Below are positions 42,696 through 51,201 of a stretch of 64,000 nt of DNA, piece by piece (the stretch's first letter is position 1; every line of letters starts with the position of its first letter). The position numbers and the translations under genes are program-made. This DNA is from CAVQEG01 sp963711465 (GTDB lineage Bacteria > Bacteroidota > Ignavibacteria > OLB7): contig CAVQEG010000001.1 of the NCBI GenBank assembly GCA_963711465.1, positions 1,054,001 through 1,118,000 of the forward strand. Reading direction: 5' to 3'. The notes under the pieces were generated by a model. That model worked only from the letters and a program-made list of their open reading frames with translations. It was not told where the DNA came from and ran no database searches.

Positions 42696-44297
42696 TCAGC
42701 GATCGGGCAGATTCAGTCGACGTCGAACCGACGCGAGGGTGCGGCGCGTATGGTCGTCGGAATCCCGGAGCGACTGGATCGTATTGATGCCGTGCATGAC
42801 CGTCGTGTGGTCGCGCCCGCCGAAGTGGTTGCCGATCGTCTTGAGCGATGTGCCGGTGAGATCGCGGATCAGGTACATCGCGGTCTGTCGTGCGAACACG
42901 ATCTCCTGCTTGCGAGTCCTGCCGGTCAGCAGGGACATCGGAACGTCGAGCTGTTCGCAGACGGCCTGCTGGATCTGCTCGATGGTGACCATCGGATCGT
43001 CGTTGACCATGGCGATACCATGGATGACGTCGCGCGCCAGTTCGAGCGTCAGCGACAGACTTCGCAGCGAGCTCTCGGCCAGCAGCGAGATCAGGCAGCC
43101 CTCGAGTTCGCGAACGCTGGAGGTAACGGTCCGGGCGATGTAATCGATCACCTCTCCGGGAAGATGGTAGCCCTCGTCGGTGCTCATCTTCTGCAGGATG
43201 GCGATACGAGTCTCCAGGTCGGGCGCCTGCATGTCGGTGGTCAGTCCCCACTGGAAGCGGCTGATGAGCCGTTCGTCGACACCGCGCAGTTGTTTGGGCG
43301 GCACGTCGCTGGTGAGGATGATCTGCTTGCCGCTCTGATGCAGGGCGTTGAACGTATGGAAGAAGTTGTCCTGGGTCTTCTCCTTATCGGCGAAGAACTG
43401 GATGTCATCGACGATGAGCACATCGACGTTGCGGTAGTAGTTGGTGAACTCCTGCGACTTGTTGTGCTGGATGGCGTTGACGAATTCGAGCGTAAAGCGT
43501 TCGGAGCTGATGTAGACGACCGAGCAGTCGGTTCGATGCTCCATGATCTGATGTCCGATCGCCTGGACGAGGTGCGTCTTACCGAGGCCGACGCCACCGT
43601 AGATCACCAGAGGATTGAACCGGGTGCCCCCGGGATTGTCGGCAACGGCCTTTGCCGCGGCGTAGGCGAGCTGGTTGCATTCACCGGTGATGAAGTTGGC
43701 GAAGGTGAATCGGGCGTTGAGCTGTGAGGGCTGCGGGCGTTCGTTCGGCGACATGCCGACCGAAAACGGGTTACCTCCCGGAGCGCCTCCATCGTTGGGA
43801 CGCGAAGCGCCGGTGATGCGGGCGACGTTACGGGCAGGGAGCGTGATCACTCTGTCTTCGGCGGTTTCGACCGAGTCATCGACGACCGCGTGGTAGACCA
43901 GCTGTGCCTGTTCTCCGAGCACCTCGACGATGGTCTTGCGGATCAGCTTGTAGTAGTGTTCCTCGATCCATTCGTAGAAGAACTGGCTCGGCACCTGGAT
44001 GGTGAGCGTCGAGCCCTCGAGGCTGATCGGGCGCGTCGGCTCGAACCAGGTCTTGAAGGCACGCACGCGGACGTTTTCGCGAATGATCTCAAGGCAGCGC
44101 CCCCACGCCTCGGCGGCGTCGGACGCAGCGGCGTCGGATCCGGCATCGGGTCCGATCAACGGCGTCAGACCGGCATCCGGGCGGGCATTGCGCGTCGAGC
44201 CGAGACTGCGAGCGTTGGACGAGGTGGTCGTACCGAGACCGGGGCGTGAGACGCCTGTGGCAAAATCGTGCGAGGATCTGTCGGACCGTGCTTCCAT
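42696..44297 (-). CDS. dnaA: Replication initiator DnaA
   Basis: 533 residues with the listed ATG (44295-44297). Domain I begins AEAWGRCLEIIRENVRVRAF at about residue 63. The AAA+ domain shows FTFANFITGECNQLAYAAA, Walker A GGVGLGKT (234-241), Walker B VLIVDDIQFFADKE and the sensor/Arg-finger region LISRFQWGL. The DnaA-box-binding helix-turn-helix ends with GRDHTTVMHGINTI. The first 60 residues are a Ser/Arg/Gly-rich extension not seen in most DnaA; a longer start at 44423 is also possible. Divergent from rpmH across a 491-base gap, the classical origin arrangement. It should bind its own upstream region, but no consensus boxes are apparent there. Confidence 0.97.
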   Translation of the reverse strand: MEARSDRSSHDFATGVSRPGLGTTTSSNARSLGSTRNARPDAGLTPLIGPDAGSDAAASDAAEAWGRCLEIIRENVRVRAFKTWFEPTRPISLEGSTLTIQVPSQFFYEWIEEHYYKLIRKTIVEVLGEQAQLVYHAVVDDSVETAEDRVITLPARNVARITGASRPNDGGAPGGNPFSVGMSPNERPQPSQLNARFTFANFITGECNQLAYAAAKAVADNPGGTRFNPLVIYGGVGLGKTHLVQAIGHQIMEHRTDCSVVYISSERFTLEFVNAIQHNKSQEFTNYYRNVDVLIVDDIQFFADKEKTQDNFFHTFNALHQSGKQIILTSDVPPKQLRGVDERLISRFQWGLTTDMQAPDLETRIAILQKMSTDEGYHLPGEVIDYIARTVTSSVRELEGCLISLLAESSLRSLSLTLELARDVIHGIAMVNDDPMVTIEQIQQAVCEQLDVPMSLLTGRTRKQEIVFARQTAMYLIRDLTGTSLKTIGNHFGGRDHTTVMHGINTIQSLRDSDDHTRRTLASVRRRLNLPDR

Positions 44298-44788
44298 CGA
44301 ACCGTTGTTGCGACCGCTGAAGAGATGGTCCCGCGCGAAGCTGAAAACGGACGAAGCGATCGAATACGGACGTGTCGATCGGAGCTGCGGAGCGCGCGGG
44401 TAGAATGTTGGGGAGACGCCCATCGAGGCCGCCGCTCTACCCGTGCCACCAGTCTTCCGGACGATTCGAATCGACGATCTCGCCGGCAGAAGCAGGCGAA
44501 GATTCCTCGAGGGACTTGCTGGCGAATCGTGGCGTCTGTCCCGCCGTTTCTGCGGCGCAGAACGGGGGAACAACGGTCGTGGCACGGGGTGGTCAGGCGG
44601 GGCCTGGCTCAAAGGGGAACGAAGTTACGACTGCCCGAAATGCCCGCGCAAATGTTTCACTGTTCCACGGGAAAAATTCTGTAAACCCCGTATCGACGCC
44701 ACCCGAGGACGCTCCGGGGAAGGTGTCGAGTTCGTATCTTGACCGTTCTTGATTCTCAGCTCGACCGGATTTTCCCGAGGATACACCA
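44298..44788. other. dnaA-rpmH intergenic region, origin candidate
   Basis: 491 bases between divergent dnaA and rpmH, the position where oriC lies in many bacteria. There is no TTATCCACA box and no strongly AT-rich unwinding element; the richest patch is gaaaaattctgtaaa near 44671-44685. Two parS-like half-sites lie at 44653-44676. The dnaA promoter could not be fixed. If dnaA uses an upstream start (44423), the left 126 bases are coding. Confidence 0.45.
44653..44676 (+). promoter_or_regulatory. parS-like tandem half-sites
   Basis: TGTTTCAC (44653-44660) is a perfect half of the ParB site TGTTTCACGTGAAACA. It is followed at once by TGTTCCACGGGAAAAA (44661-44676), which matches 13 of 16 bases of the TGTTCCACGTGGAACA form. 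The second also carries the TCCAC core of a DnaA box. No parA/parB genes are in the window. Confidence 0.35.
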
Positions 44789-44944
44789 ATGAAGCGTACC
44801 TACCAGCCGAGCCGTCGCAAGCGGCGCAACACTCACGGATTCCGCGCCCGCATGGCCACGAAGAACGGCCGCCGCGTGCTCGCCCGCCGTCGCGCGAAGG
44901 GTCGGCAGCGTCTGTCGGTCAGCGATGACATGCGTCGGCGCTGA
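44789..44944 (+). CDS. rpmH: Ribosomal protein bL34
   Basis: 51-residue bL34, a very basic 50S protein. Starts MKRTYQPSRRKRRNTHGFRA and continues RMATKNGRRVLARRRAKGR, the complete family signature. The C-terminal LSVSDDMRRR is slightly longer than the usual ending. Start ATG at 44789 with GAGG about 9 bases upstream. First gene of rpmH-rnpA-yidD-yidC. rnpA follows after 25 bases. Confidence 0.98.
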   Translation: MKRTYQPSRRKRRNTHGFRARMATKNGRRVLARRRAKGRQRLSVSDDMRRR

Positions 44945-44969
44945 GGTCTCCTCTCCGCATCGACCGGCC

Positions 44970-45395
44970 ATGACGTCCCGTGCCCGATTGCGACTCGACC
45001 GCTCGAAGATACTGCGCGGACGCGCCCGCTTCTCCTGCCTCTTCGAGCAGGGTCGCGCGGTGCGCACGCGACGTCTCCTCTTCAAGTTCGTCGTCGCCCG
45101 GCAGTCGCCGGTCGACGACTCGGCGTCCCCTGCGGAACTCCTCTGCGGATTCATCGTACGGCGCTCGGCGGGAATCGCCGTCGTGCGCAATCGCATCCGA
45201 CGGCGCATGCGCGAGTCCTTCCGACTGCGTCGCAACTGGCTCGTCGACGAACTCCCTGGTGGAATGGCGATGCACATGGCGGTGCTGTGGCTTCCCAAGG
45301 GATCGCCGAGCCATGCCGAGCTCGCCTCCATCGACGAGGAAATGCACCAGGGACTGCGACGACTCGCTCGAGCGCTCAAGGAGGATCGCCGCTGA
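44970..45395 (+). CDS. rnpA: Ribonuclease P protein component
   Basis: 141-residue basic protein cofactor of RNase P, which with the catalytic RNA removes tRNA 5' leaders. The ATG at 44970 gives MTSRARLRLDRSKILRGRAR. The core shows FSCLFEQGRAVRTRRLLFKF and the RNA-binding signature RNRIRRRMRESFRLRR (RNR motif). A short Asp/Ser/Ala insertion (VDDSASPAELLC) sits before the central strand. 25 bases behind rpmH and 25 before yidD, in the normal order. Confidence 0.95.
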   Translation: MTSRARLRLDRSKILRGRARFSCLFEQGRAVRTRRLLFKFVVARQSPVDDSASPAELLCGFIVRRSAGIAVVRNRIRRRMRESFRLRRNWLVDELPGGMAMHMAVLWLPKGSPSHAELASIDEEMHQGLRRLARALKEDRR

Positions 45396-45420
45396 GACAC
45401 CGACCGAACGCAGAACGCTC

Positions 45421-45660
45421 ATGGCTGAGGACCTCGATCGCACGCCGCTGCTTCGCTGGATACTCGCGGGAATCATCCGACTCTACCAGCGGTTCATCTC
45501 GCCGATGCTTCCATCGAGCTGCCGGTTCCATCCGACCTGCTCGGAGTACACGCGCCAGGCGATTCTGCGACATGGCGCACTGCGTGGCATCTGGCTGGGC
45601 ATCCGCCGCATCCTGAAGTGTCACCCGTTCCACCCCGGCGGTTTCGACCCCGTTCCATGA
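45421..45660 (+). CDS. yidD: Membrane protein insertion efficiency factor YidD
   Basis: 79 residues. ATG at 45421. The family core is complete: LYQRFISPMLPSSCRFHPTC, SEYTRQAILRHGALRG, and CHPFHPGGFDPVP at the C terminus, with three conserved cysteines. An amphipathic helix at residues 10-25 binds the inner membrane. YidD assists YidC-dependent insertion. It lies between rnpA and yidC, as in most bacteria. Confidence 0.96.
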   Translation: MAEDLDRTPLLRWILAGIIRLYQRFISPMLPSSCRFHPTCSEYTRQAILRHGALRGIWLGIRRILKCHPFHPGGFDPVP

Positions 45661-45772
45661 TGTTCCCCTCATCGTCAGCGCGCGGCCGCGTGATGCGACC
45701 GTCGAGCGACGCGAGCGCGGCGCGTTGCTGCCCCGCTGAGCGCTTCTCACCAGGCTGCCCGAACCCATCGAC

Positions 45773-47689
45773 ATGATCGACAAACGTACCGTCGTCGCAT
45801 TCGCGCTGATCGCACTGGTCTTCATGGGCTGGTCGTTCCTCTCGGTGTGGCTCTCCCCCCGACAGGCACCGCCGGTCGCCCGCGACACGACGACGGTGAT
45901 CACCGCCGACACGACGCCGTCGAGCCCGCCTGAGCAGCCCGCGACGACGCCCGAGCAGCAGACGCCGCCACCTCCCTCCTACGCGACGCTCTCCGAGGGC
46001 GCGACGCGATTCATCGTTGTCGAGAGCCCGCTCTACAAGGCGATCCTCAATACGCGCGGCGGCCTGCTGACGCGGTTCCAGCTGAAGAAGTACAACGCCT
46101 GGTACGGAGATCCCGTCCAGCTGATCTCCGATTCGACCGGCTTCCCGGGCGTGCTCGGTCTGCGGTATACCACGCCGGACGGCGCGCGGATCAATACCGA
46201 GCAGTTTGTCTTCGATGTGGACGCTCCGGATTCCACCTATCTCTCGGACGACGACTCGCTGGTCATCACCGCCCGTCTGCGCCTTCCCTCCGTGGTCGAT
46301 TCCGCTCGAGCGGATTCCCTCACGGGCTCCGACAGCGCCGGCGGCGGCATCATCGAGAAGCGCTTCGTCTTCCATGGCGATTCCTACGGGATGGACTTCG
46401 ATGTGATGATGCGTGACATGGCCTCCCAGGTGGCGGGCAATTCCTACGACATCGTCTGGCCGCAGGGACTGATGTACCAGGAATTCAACTCCGTTGATGA
46501 GAGCAGCTCCGCCCGCGTCCAGGTGCAGCTCACCAATGATGACGAAGAGATCAAGGGCCCCGGCGATCTCAACGAACGGGAGCGGGACACCGTGGCGGGG
46601 GCGATCGACTGGGTCGCGCTCAAGGTCAAGTACTTCGCCGCCGCACTGATTCCCAGCAAGCCGATCAACGGTGCGGTGCGCGTATCGTCGATCACCATGC
46701 CCGTGGCCGACAACGGTCGCGTGGAGCATTACGACGTGGCGCTCGCGGTGCCGTATTCCGGCGGCAGCTCCTCGACGGACTTCACGCTCTTCGTCGGACC
46801 GCTCGACTTCCAGGTCGTCAGCGACTATGGACTCGGTTCGCTCATCGATCTCGGCTTCACCTTCGTCGTTCGCCCGATCGCCGAGTGGATCATGCTGCCG
46901 ATGTTCCGGCTGCTGCACTACGTGATTCCCAACTGGGGCTTCGTCATTCTCGTCTTCGCCCTGCTGATCCGGCTGGTGCTCTGGCCGCTGTCGATCCCGC
47001 AGATCCGCTCCTCGCGCAAGATGCAGCTGCTGCAGCCGGAGATCTCCCGTCTGCGCGAGCAGAACAAGGACGACTCGCAGGCGCAGCAGATGGCGACGAT
47101 GAAGCTCTACCAGGAGTACGGCATCAATCCCGTCGGAGGATGTCTGCCCATGGTGCTGCAGTTACCGATACTCTATGCCCTCTGGGGCACACTGCGCGCC
47201 TCGATCGAGCTCAGACAGGCCGACTTCATGCTCTGGATTCATGACCTGTCGACGCCTGACATCATCGTCCATCTGCCCTTCACCATCCCGCTGCTCGGCG
47301 CCGAGCTCAGCGGCCTGGCACTGATCATGGGCGTGACGCTGTTCATCCAGCAGAAGATGATGATCAGCGACCCGCGGCAGAAGGCGCTCGTCTACGTGAT
47401 GCCGATCGTCCTGACGCTTGCGTTCAACCACTTCCCGTCGGGACTGAACCTCTACTACCTGGTCTTCAACATCCTGTCGATCGGACAGCAGCTCTACCTC
47501 ACCAAGTGGAGCAAGAACGAGCTGACGCTCGAGCAAATGAAGAAGGAGGCGAAGAAGAAGAAGAAGGGTCGCTTTGCCCAGATGATGGAGGAGGCGCAGA
47601 AGATGCAGCAGCAGCAGAAGAAGACGGGCTCGAAGGTCGAGGGTCGGACACCGGTCGAACCGCGATCGAAGAAGAACGGGAAGCGGTAG
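45773..47689 (+). CDS. yidC: Membrane protein insertase YidC
   Basis: 638 residues, Gram-negative (long) form. N-terminal anchor (VVAFALIALVFMGWSFLSVW), a Pro/Thr-rich linker (about 40-75), and the periplasmic beta-super-sandwich (about 80-360). The five-helix insertase core includes WGFVILVFALLIRLVLWPLS, with the conserved hydrophilic-groove Arg, and GGCLPMVLQLPILYALWGTL. It ends with a Lys-rich tail (EAKKKKKGRFAQMMEEAQ) that contacts the ribosome. 112 bases behind yidD. It inserts oxidase and ATP-synthase subunits among others. Confidence 0.97.
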   Translation: MIDKRTVVAFALIALVFMGWSFLSVWLSPRQAPPVARDTTTVITADTTPSSPPEQPATTPEQQTPPPPSYATLSEGATRFIVVESPLYKAILNTRGGLLTRFQLKKYNAWYGDPVQLISDSTGFPGVLGLRYTTPDGARINTEQFVFDVDAPDSTYLSDDDSLVITARLRLPSVVDSARADSLTGSDSAGGGIIEKRFVFHGDSYGMDFDVMMRDMASQVAGNSYDIVWPQGLMYQEFNSVDESSSARVQVQLTNDDEEIKGPGDLNERERDTVAGAIDWVALKVKYFAAALIPSKPINGAVRVSSITMPVADNGRVEHYDVALAVPYSGGSSSTDFTLFVGPLDFQVVSDYGLGSLIDLGFTFVVRPIAEWIMLPMFRLLHYVIPNWGFVILVFALLIRLVLWPLSIPQIRSSRKMQLLQPEISRLREQNKDDSQAQQMATMKLYQEYGINPVGGCLPMVLQLPILYALWGTLRASIELRQADFMLWIHDLSTPDIIVHLPFTIPLLGAELSGLALIMGVTLFIQQKMMISDPRQKALVYVMPIVLTLAFNHFPSGLNLYYLVFNILSIGQQLYLTKWSKNELTLEQMKKEAKKKKKGRFAQMMEEAQKMQQQQKKTGSKVEGRTPVEPRSKKNGKR

Positions 47690-47777
47690 CCGGCGGTCGC
47701 CTTCTTTTCGGTTTGCCGTTGCGCCCCGGTTGTCTATTCTCCCGCTTTCGGTTCGTCCACCATCTTCGGTCAGTCGC

Positions 47778-49289
47778 ATGCGATCGATACTCCTGCCCGC
47801 GCTGTTCTGCACGACGCTGATCCTGGCGGCATGCTCGCCCGAGGATCCGTTCGTGCCGACATACCATCCCACCGATTCGGTCTCCCACCCCGCCTACCTG
47901 CGGGTGATTCACGCCTCCGCGGCCGGACCCGCCGTCGATGTGATGGTCGATGGGACCCCGTTCTTCACCGATCAGCAGCACTACCTCACCTTCGTTCCAG
48001 GCGTCAACGAGGCCAAGTACTATCCGGTCGATACCGCCGCTGGAACGATCGCCTTCGTCAACGGCGGCACCCTCGCCTCGGCAGAACTTCACCTGCGCGT
48101 CGGCGGTCACTACACCGCCTACTTCTACGGTCCCGAGGGCGACTACGATGCGCTGGTGACGACCGACACGGTTGCGCCCCGCCCGGGTACCACCCAGATG
48201 CGCTATCGCGTCGTGCACCTGGCTCCCGGCGCTCCGACGATCGACATTGCAGTCGGCGAGTCGACCACGCCGCCTGCGTTGCGCAACGTCGCCTACGGCA
48301 CCGCCACCGAATACGCGACCTACACGACGGCGACGGCGAGGCCGGGACTGTACATCTACCAGCCGGGTAGCGGCGCATCGATCTTCGGCATCGACAACCT
48401 CGCGATCGTCACCAATGCCATCCAGACGCTCGTGATGACCGGATCGCTCGATCCCACCGGCAACGAACCGCTCCTCTCCTTCTCCGTGTTCCAGGAGTCC
48501 TCACGCACGGGACGCGATTCGCTCTACGGCTCGGCACCGTTCCGCGTCGAGTTCGGTGCCGTCAGATTCATCAATCTCACGCCCAGCGGACTGCAGGGAC
48601 TCGACGTCGCGCTGCTGGATTCGAGCGTCGGCGACTGGACCGACAATCAGTACTTCCGCCGCAACATCGGTCGGCAGGCCGATGCGGTGCTCAACGTGGC
48701 GCCCCTCGACTGCCAGACACCGGTCGATCCGAATTCCGTCAAGCCCTCGTTTCTCATCAGCACGTTCCTTCAGGATCGATATCCCTTCCGGATCGAACTG
48801 CATTCCACTCCACCGTTCTCCACCGCCGCTCAGGAAGTGCTCGTTCCGACCGAACCGGGCAAGGGCATCGAGTTCCGCATTCAGGCGGGTCGACGCTATA
48901 CCATCGTCGCCTACGGTCCGTTCGCAAAGGGCCAGGCACAGGCGACGGTGATTTCGGCAAACCCGCCCGCGGTCTCCGGCACCAGCGCGTCGGTACGGTT
49001 GTTCCATGGGGAATTCGAACAGTTCAGCGATCAGGAACTCCGTGCGAGCATCGGCGGTGCAACGGGTCCGCCAATGGCATACGGACAACCGCCGGCCTCC
49101 GGCGATTCGTTCGAAGTTCCCGCCGGGTCCACCGATGTGAACATTCTCAACGCATCAGGCGACACGGTGTTGAGTACCACGCTGCCGGAACCGCTGGAGG
49201 GCGGAAGCCACTACACACTGTTCCTTGGCCGCGGAAGCAATGGCGACGCACCCTGCCTGCGCGCGATCGCCGACCGGTTGGAATTGTAA
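47778..49289 (+). CDS. DUF4397-domain lipoprotein
   Basis: 503 residues. ATG at 47778; signal peptide ending TTLILAACSPED (lipid Cys at about residue 18). Two or more DUF4397-like repeats: YLRVIHASAAGPAVDVMVDG (about 37-56), YRVVHLAPGAPTIDIAVGE (about 145), VRFINLTPSGLQGLDVALLD (about 262) and ASVRLFHGEFEQFSDQELRA (about 403). Each begins with Val-Arg-x-x-His/Asn and a beta-rich stretch ending in Tyr-Thr-x-x-x-Tyr/Phe-Gly (RYTIVAYGPFA). DUF4397 proteins are surface or envelope proteins without known function. It follows yidC by 88 bases and may share its transcript; asd starts 7 bases after it. Confidence 0.82.
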   Translation: MRSILLPALFCTTLILAACSPEDPFVPTYHPTDSVSHPAYLRVIHASAAGPAVDVMVDGTPFFTDQQHYLTFVPGVNEAKYYPVDTAAGTIAFVNGGTLASAELHLRVGGHYTAYFYGPEGDYDALVTTDTVAPRPGTTQMRYRVVHLAPGAPTIDIAVGESTTPPALRNVAYGTATEYATYTTATARPGLYIYQPGSGASIFGIDNLAIVTNAIQTLVMTGSLDPTGNEPLLSFSVFQESSRTGRDSLYGSAPFRVEFGAVRFINLTPSGLQGLDVALLDSSVGDWTDNQYFRRNIGRQADAVLNVAPLDCQTPVDPNSVKPSFLISTFLQDRYPFRIELHSTPPFSTAAQEVLVPTEPGKGIEFRIQAGRRYTIVAYGPFAKGQAQATVISANPPAVSGTSASVRLFHGEFEQFSDQELRASIGGATGPPMAYGQPPASGDSFEVPAGSTDVNILNASGDTVLSTTLPEPLEGGSHYTLFLGRGSNGDAPCLRAIADRLEL

Positions 49290-49296
49290 GGGTCGT

Positions 49297-50316
49297 ATGG
49301 AGTCTGTCACCATGGTCGAATCGTCAGCTGCTCCGGTGATCGCCGTCGCTGGTGCTACGGGGCTCGTCGGACGGACGATGCTTCGCGTACTCGATCAACG
49401 CGGTATCGTCGCGCAACAGGTGCGAGCGCTTGCCTCGACGGCATCAGTCGGACGCGAACTGCCGTTTCGCGGTACTTCGTTGCGCGTCGAGGCACTCGAC
49501 GCCTCGGCGTTCGCCGGCGTCGACTACGTACTCTTCAGCGCGGGCTCGGAGGTCAGCCGGCAGTTCGCACCCATCGCGGTCCGCGCCGGCGCGGTGGTCA
49601 TCGACAACTCCAGTGCGTGGCGGATGGACCCCACCGTTCCGCTCGTGGTTCCGGAGGTCAATCCGCAGGCGATCGAGCGTCACCAGGGAATCATCGCCAA
49701 TCCGAACTGCTCGACGATCCAGCTGGTGGTCGCCCTCAAGCCGCTGCATGATGTCTTCGGAATTCGTCGCGTGGTGGTCTCGACCTATCAGGCGGTCTCC
49801 GGCGCCGGTCAGGCCGGCGTCGAACAGCTCCTTGGCGAGCTCCAGGGGAAGACGCCCGAGTCCCCGAAGTTCCGACGCCCGGTCGCATTCAACACCATCT
49901 TCCATGACTTCCACGGAGCCGAGGCGACCGAAGAGGAGGTGAAGATGGAGCGGGAGACGCGCAAGATCATGGGCATCGACGACCTGCCTATTTCCGTGAC
50001 CTGTGTACGGATTCCAACCACGGCAGGTCATGGTGAATCTGTCAATGTGGAATTCGAGTCGGCGGTGACGGCACGTGCAGCGCGGGAGGTGCTTCGCGTA
50101 GCAGAGGGTATCGTGGTCGTCGACGATCCATTTCGCGATCGTTATCCGACCGTGCTCGATGCCAGCGGCCGCGACGAGGTGTTCGTGGGAAGAATTCGTG
50201 AGGACCGTTCCCGATCGAACACGCTCAACCTCTGGATCGTGGCGGACAACGTTCGCAAGGGTGCCGCGACCAACGCCGTCCAGATCCTGCAGCGGCTGGC
50301 ACCGGTCGTCCGGTGA
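49297..50316 (+). CDS. asd: Aspartate-semialdehyde dehydrogenase
   Basis: 339 residues. Makes aspartate semialdehyde for lysine/diaminopimelate, threonine and methionine. The NADP-binding motif is VAGATGLVGRTMLRVLDQRG (about 17-36). The catalytic Cys138 lies in NPNCSTIQ, followed by STYQAVSGAGQAGV and the substrate-binding RIPTTAGHGESVNVEF with its Arg and His. Start ATG at 49297 behind AAGGG; ATG at 49312 is the alternative. It follows the DUF4397 gene by 7 bases and converges with a methyltransferase gene 17 bases away. Confidence 0.96.
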   Translation: MESVTMVESSAAPVIAVAGATGLVGRTMLRVLDQRGIVAQQVRALASTASVGRELPFRGTSLRVEALDASAFAGVDYVLFSAGSEVSRQFAPIAVRAGAVVIDNSSAWRMDPTVPLVVPEVNPQAIERHQGIIANPNCSTIQLVVALKPLHDVFGIRRVVVSTYQAVSGAGQAGVEQLLGELQGKTPESPKFRRPVAFNTIFHDFHGAEATEEEVKMERETRKIMGIDDLPISVTCVRIPTTAGHGESVNVEFESAVTARAAREVLRVAEGIVVVDDPFRDRYPTVLDASGRDEVFVGRIREDRSRSNTLNLWIVADNVRKGAATNAVQILQRLAPVVR

Positions 50317-50333
50317 GAGTCCGCTCGCTGCGT

Positions 50334-51110
50334 CTACTCCCGATTCTTCCCCATTTCCAGCACCACAATCCAAGCCCACGACCGCAATGGCGGCACGGTT
50401 CCCATCGCGATCCGATCGACCGCCTCGGTGATCGGATAGAGCATGCGCAGCAGCGGCGTCCGCCGCAGAGGAATCAGACCAAGTGACAGCAGGTGGAAGT
50501 AGCGTGTCTCGACGCGATCGAAGTGTCTGCGGGCGTGCTCGATATCACGCCGCATCAGCGGATGCTCGTCGGCAGTGCGCAGTTCGGGTGTGCGGTTCCG
50601 GTACCAGTTGATCGCGGGATTGTGTCCCAGCGGCTCAGACATGATCACCACACCGCCCGGCCGCAGCACGCGCGCGAGCTCCGCGTAGCTGCGCTCGAGA
50701 TCCAGGTGGTGGAGAATTCCCCGGCCGTAGATCAGATCGAACGTCTCATCGGGAAATTCGAGCTGCTCGGCATTCATCACCCGGAAGTCGAGTCGATCGG
50801 CCTCTCCGGCCGCGCGCGCACGTTCGGTCGCGATCTGGATTCCCTTCGGAGAAATATCGATGCCGGTCACGTGGTCGGCGCCCTGTGCCAGAACGTTGCG
50901 CGCCATGTCACCAGTTCCACAACCGTACTCCAGCGCGTGCGCCCCGCTGGATCGCTCGGCAATGCGGCGCAGGAAGTAGTCCACCGATCGCTGAGCGATG
51001 ACGTAGTACTCGTCGACGTCCGCCCGAATGTTGTTCGCAAACGAGTGATCGTGAAACGACGCCTCCCGCTCGATGCGGTCGCGCGGGGCTTCGTTGACGT
51101 CCATGGTCAT
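50334..51110 (-). CDS. Class I SAM-dependent methyltransferase
   Basis: 258 residues. SAM motif ALEYGCGTGDMARNVLAQGA (about 59-78), strand 2 acid in VTGIDISPKGIQIA, motif II/III FDLIYGRGILHHLDLERSY and VLRPGGVVIMSEPLGHNPAI. The ending NRTPELRTADEHPLMRRDIE is shared by a group of small-molecule methyltransferases. It is not a clear UbiE/MenG, although it sits behind a chorismate and menaquinone operon. It has its own promoter at 51173-51201, 77 bases after aroC. Substrate unknown; a quinone or lipid is a possibility from position only. Confidence 0.82.
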   Translation of the reverse strand: MTMDVNEAPRDRIEREASFHDHSFANNIRADVDEYYVIAQRSVDYFLRRIAERSSGAHALEYGCGTGDMARNVLAQGADHVTGIDISPKGIQIATERARAAGEADRLDFRVMNAEQLEFPDETFDLIYGRGILHHLDLERSYAELARVLRPGGVVIMSEPLGHNPAINWYRNRTPELRTADEHPLMRRDIEHARRHFDRVETRYFHLLSLGLIPLRRTPLLRMLYPITEAVDRIAMGTVPPLRSWAWIVVLEMGKNRE

Positions 51111-51172
51111 GATCGTAGCAGGTGGTCGATGAGTAGGTATGGAGCTGTGCGGCGCCGCGCACCAAGTCGATC

Positions 51173-51201
51173 AATATACCGATGCACTCAGGGGCCACCA
51201 A
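51173..51201 (-). promoter_or_regulatory. Sigma-70-type promoter of the methyltransferase gene
   Basis: On the minus strand TTGGTG (51196-51201), a 17-base spacer, TATATT (51173-51178). The -35 lies inside the 3' end of aroC and the start point would be about 55 bases before the ATG. Same -10 and spacing as the secA promoter. Confidence 0.6.

Noticed and set aside
45494..46918. 474-codon minus frame opposite yidD/yidC
   Set aside because: Both plus-strand genes are unmistakable; the minus frame is rich in His/Arg/Asp typical of antisense of GC-rich genes.
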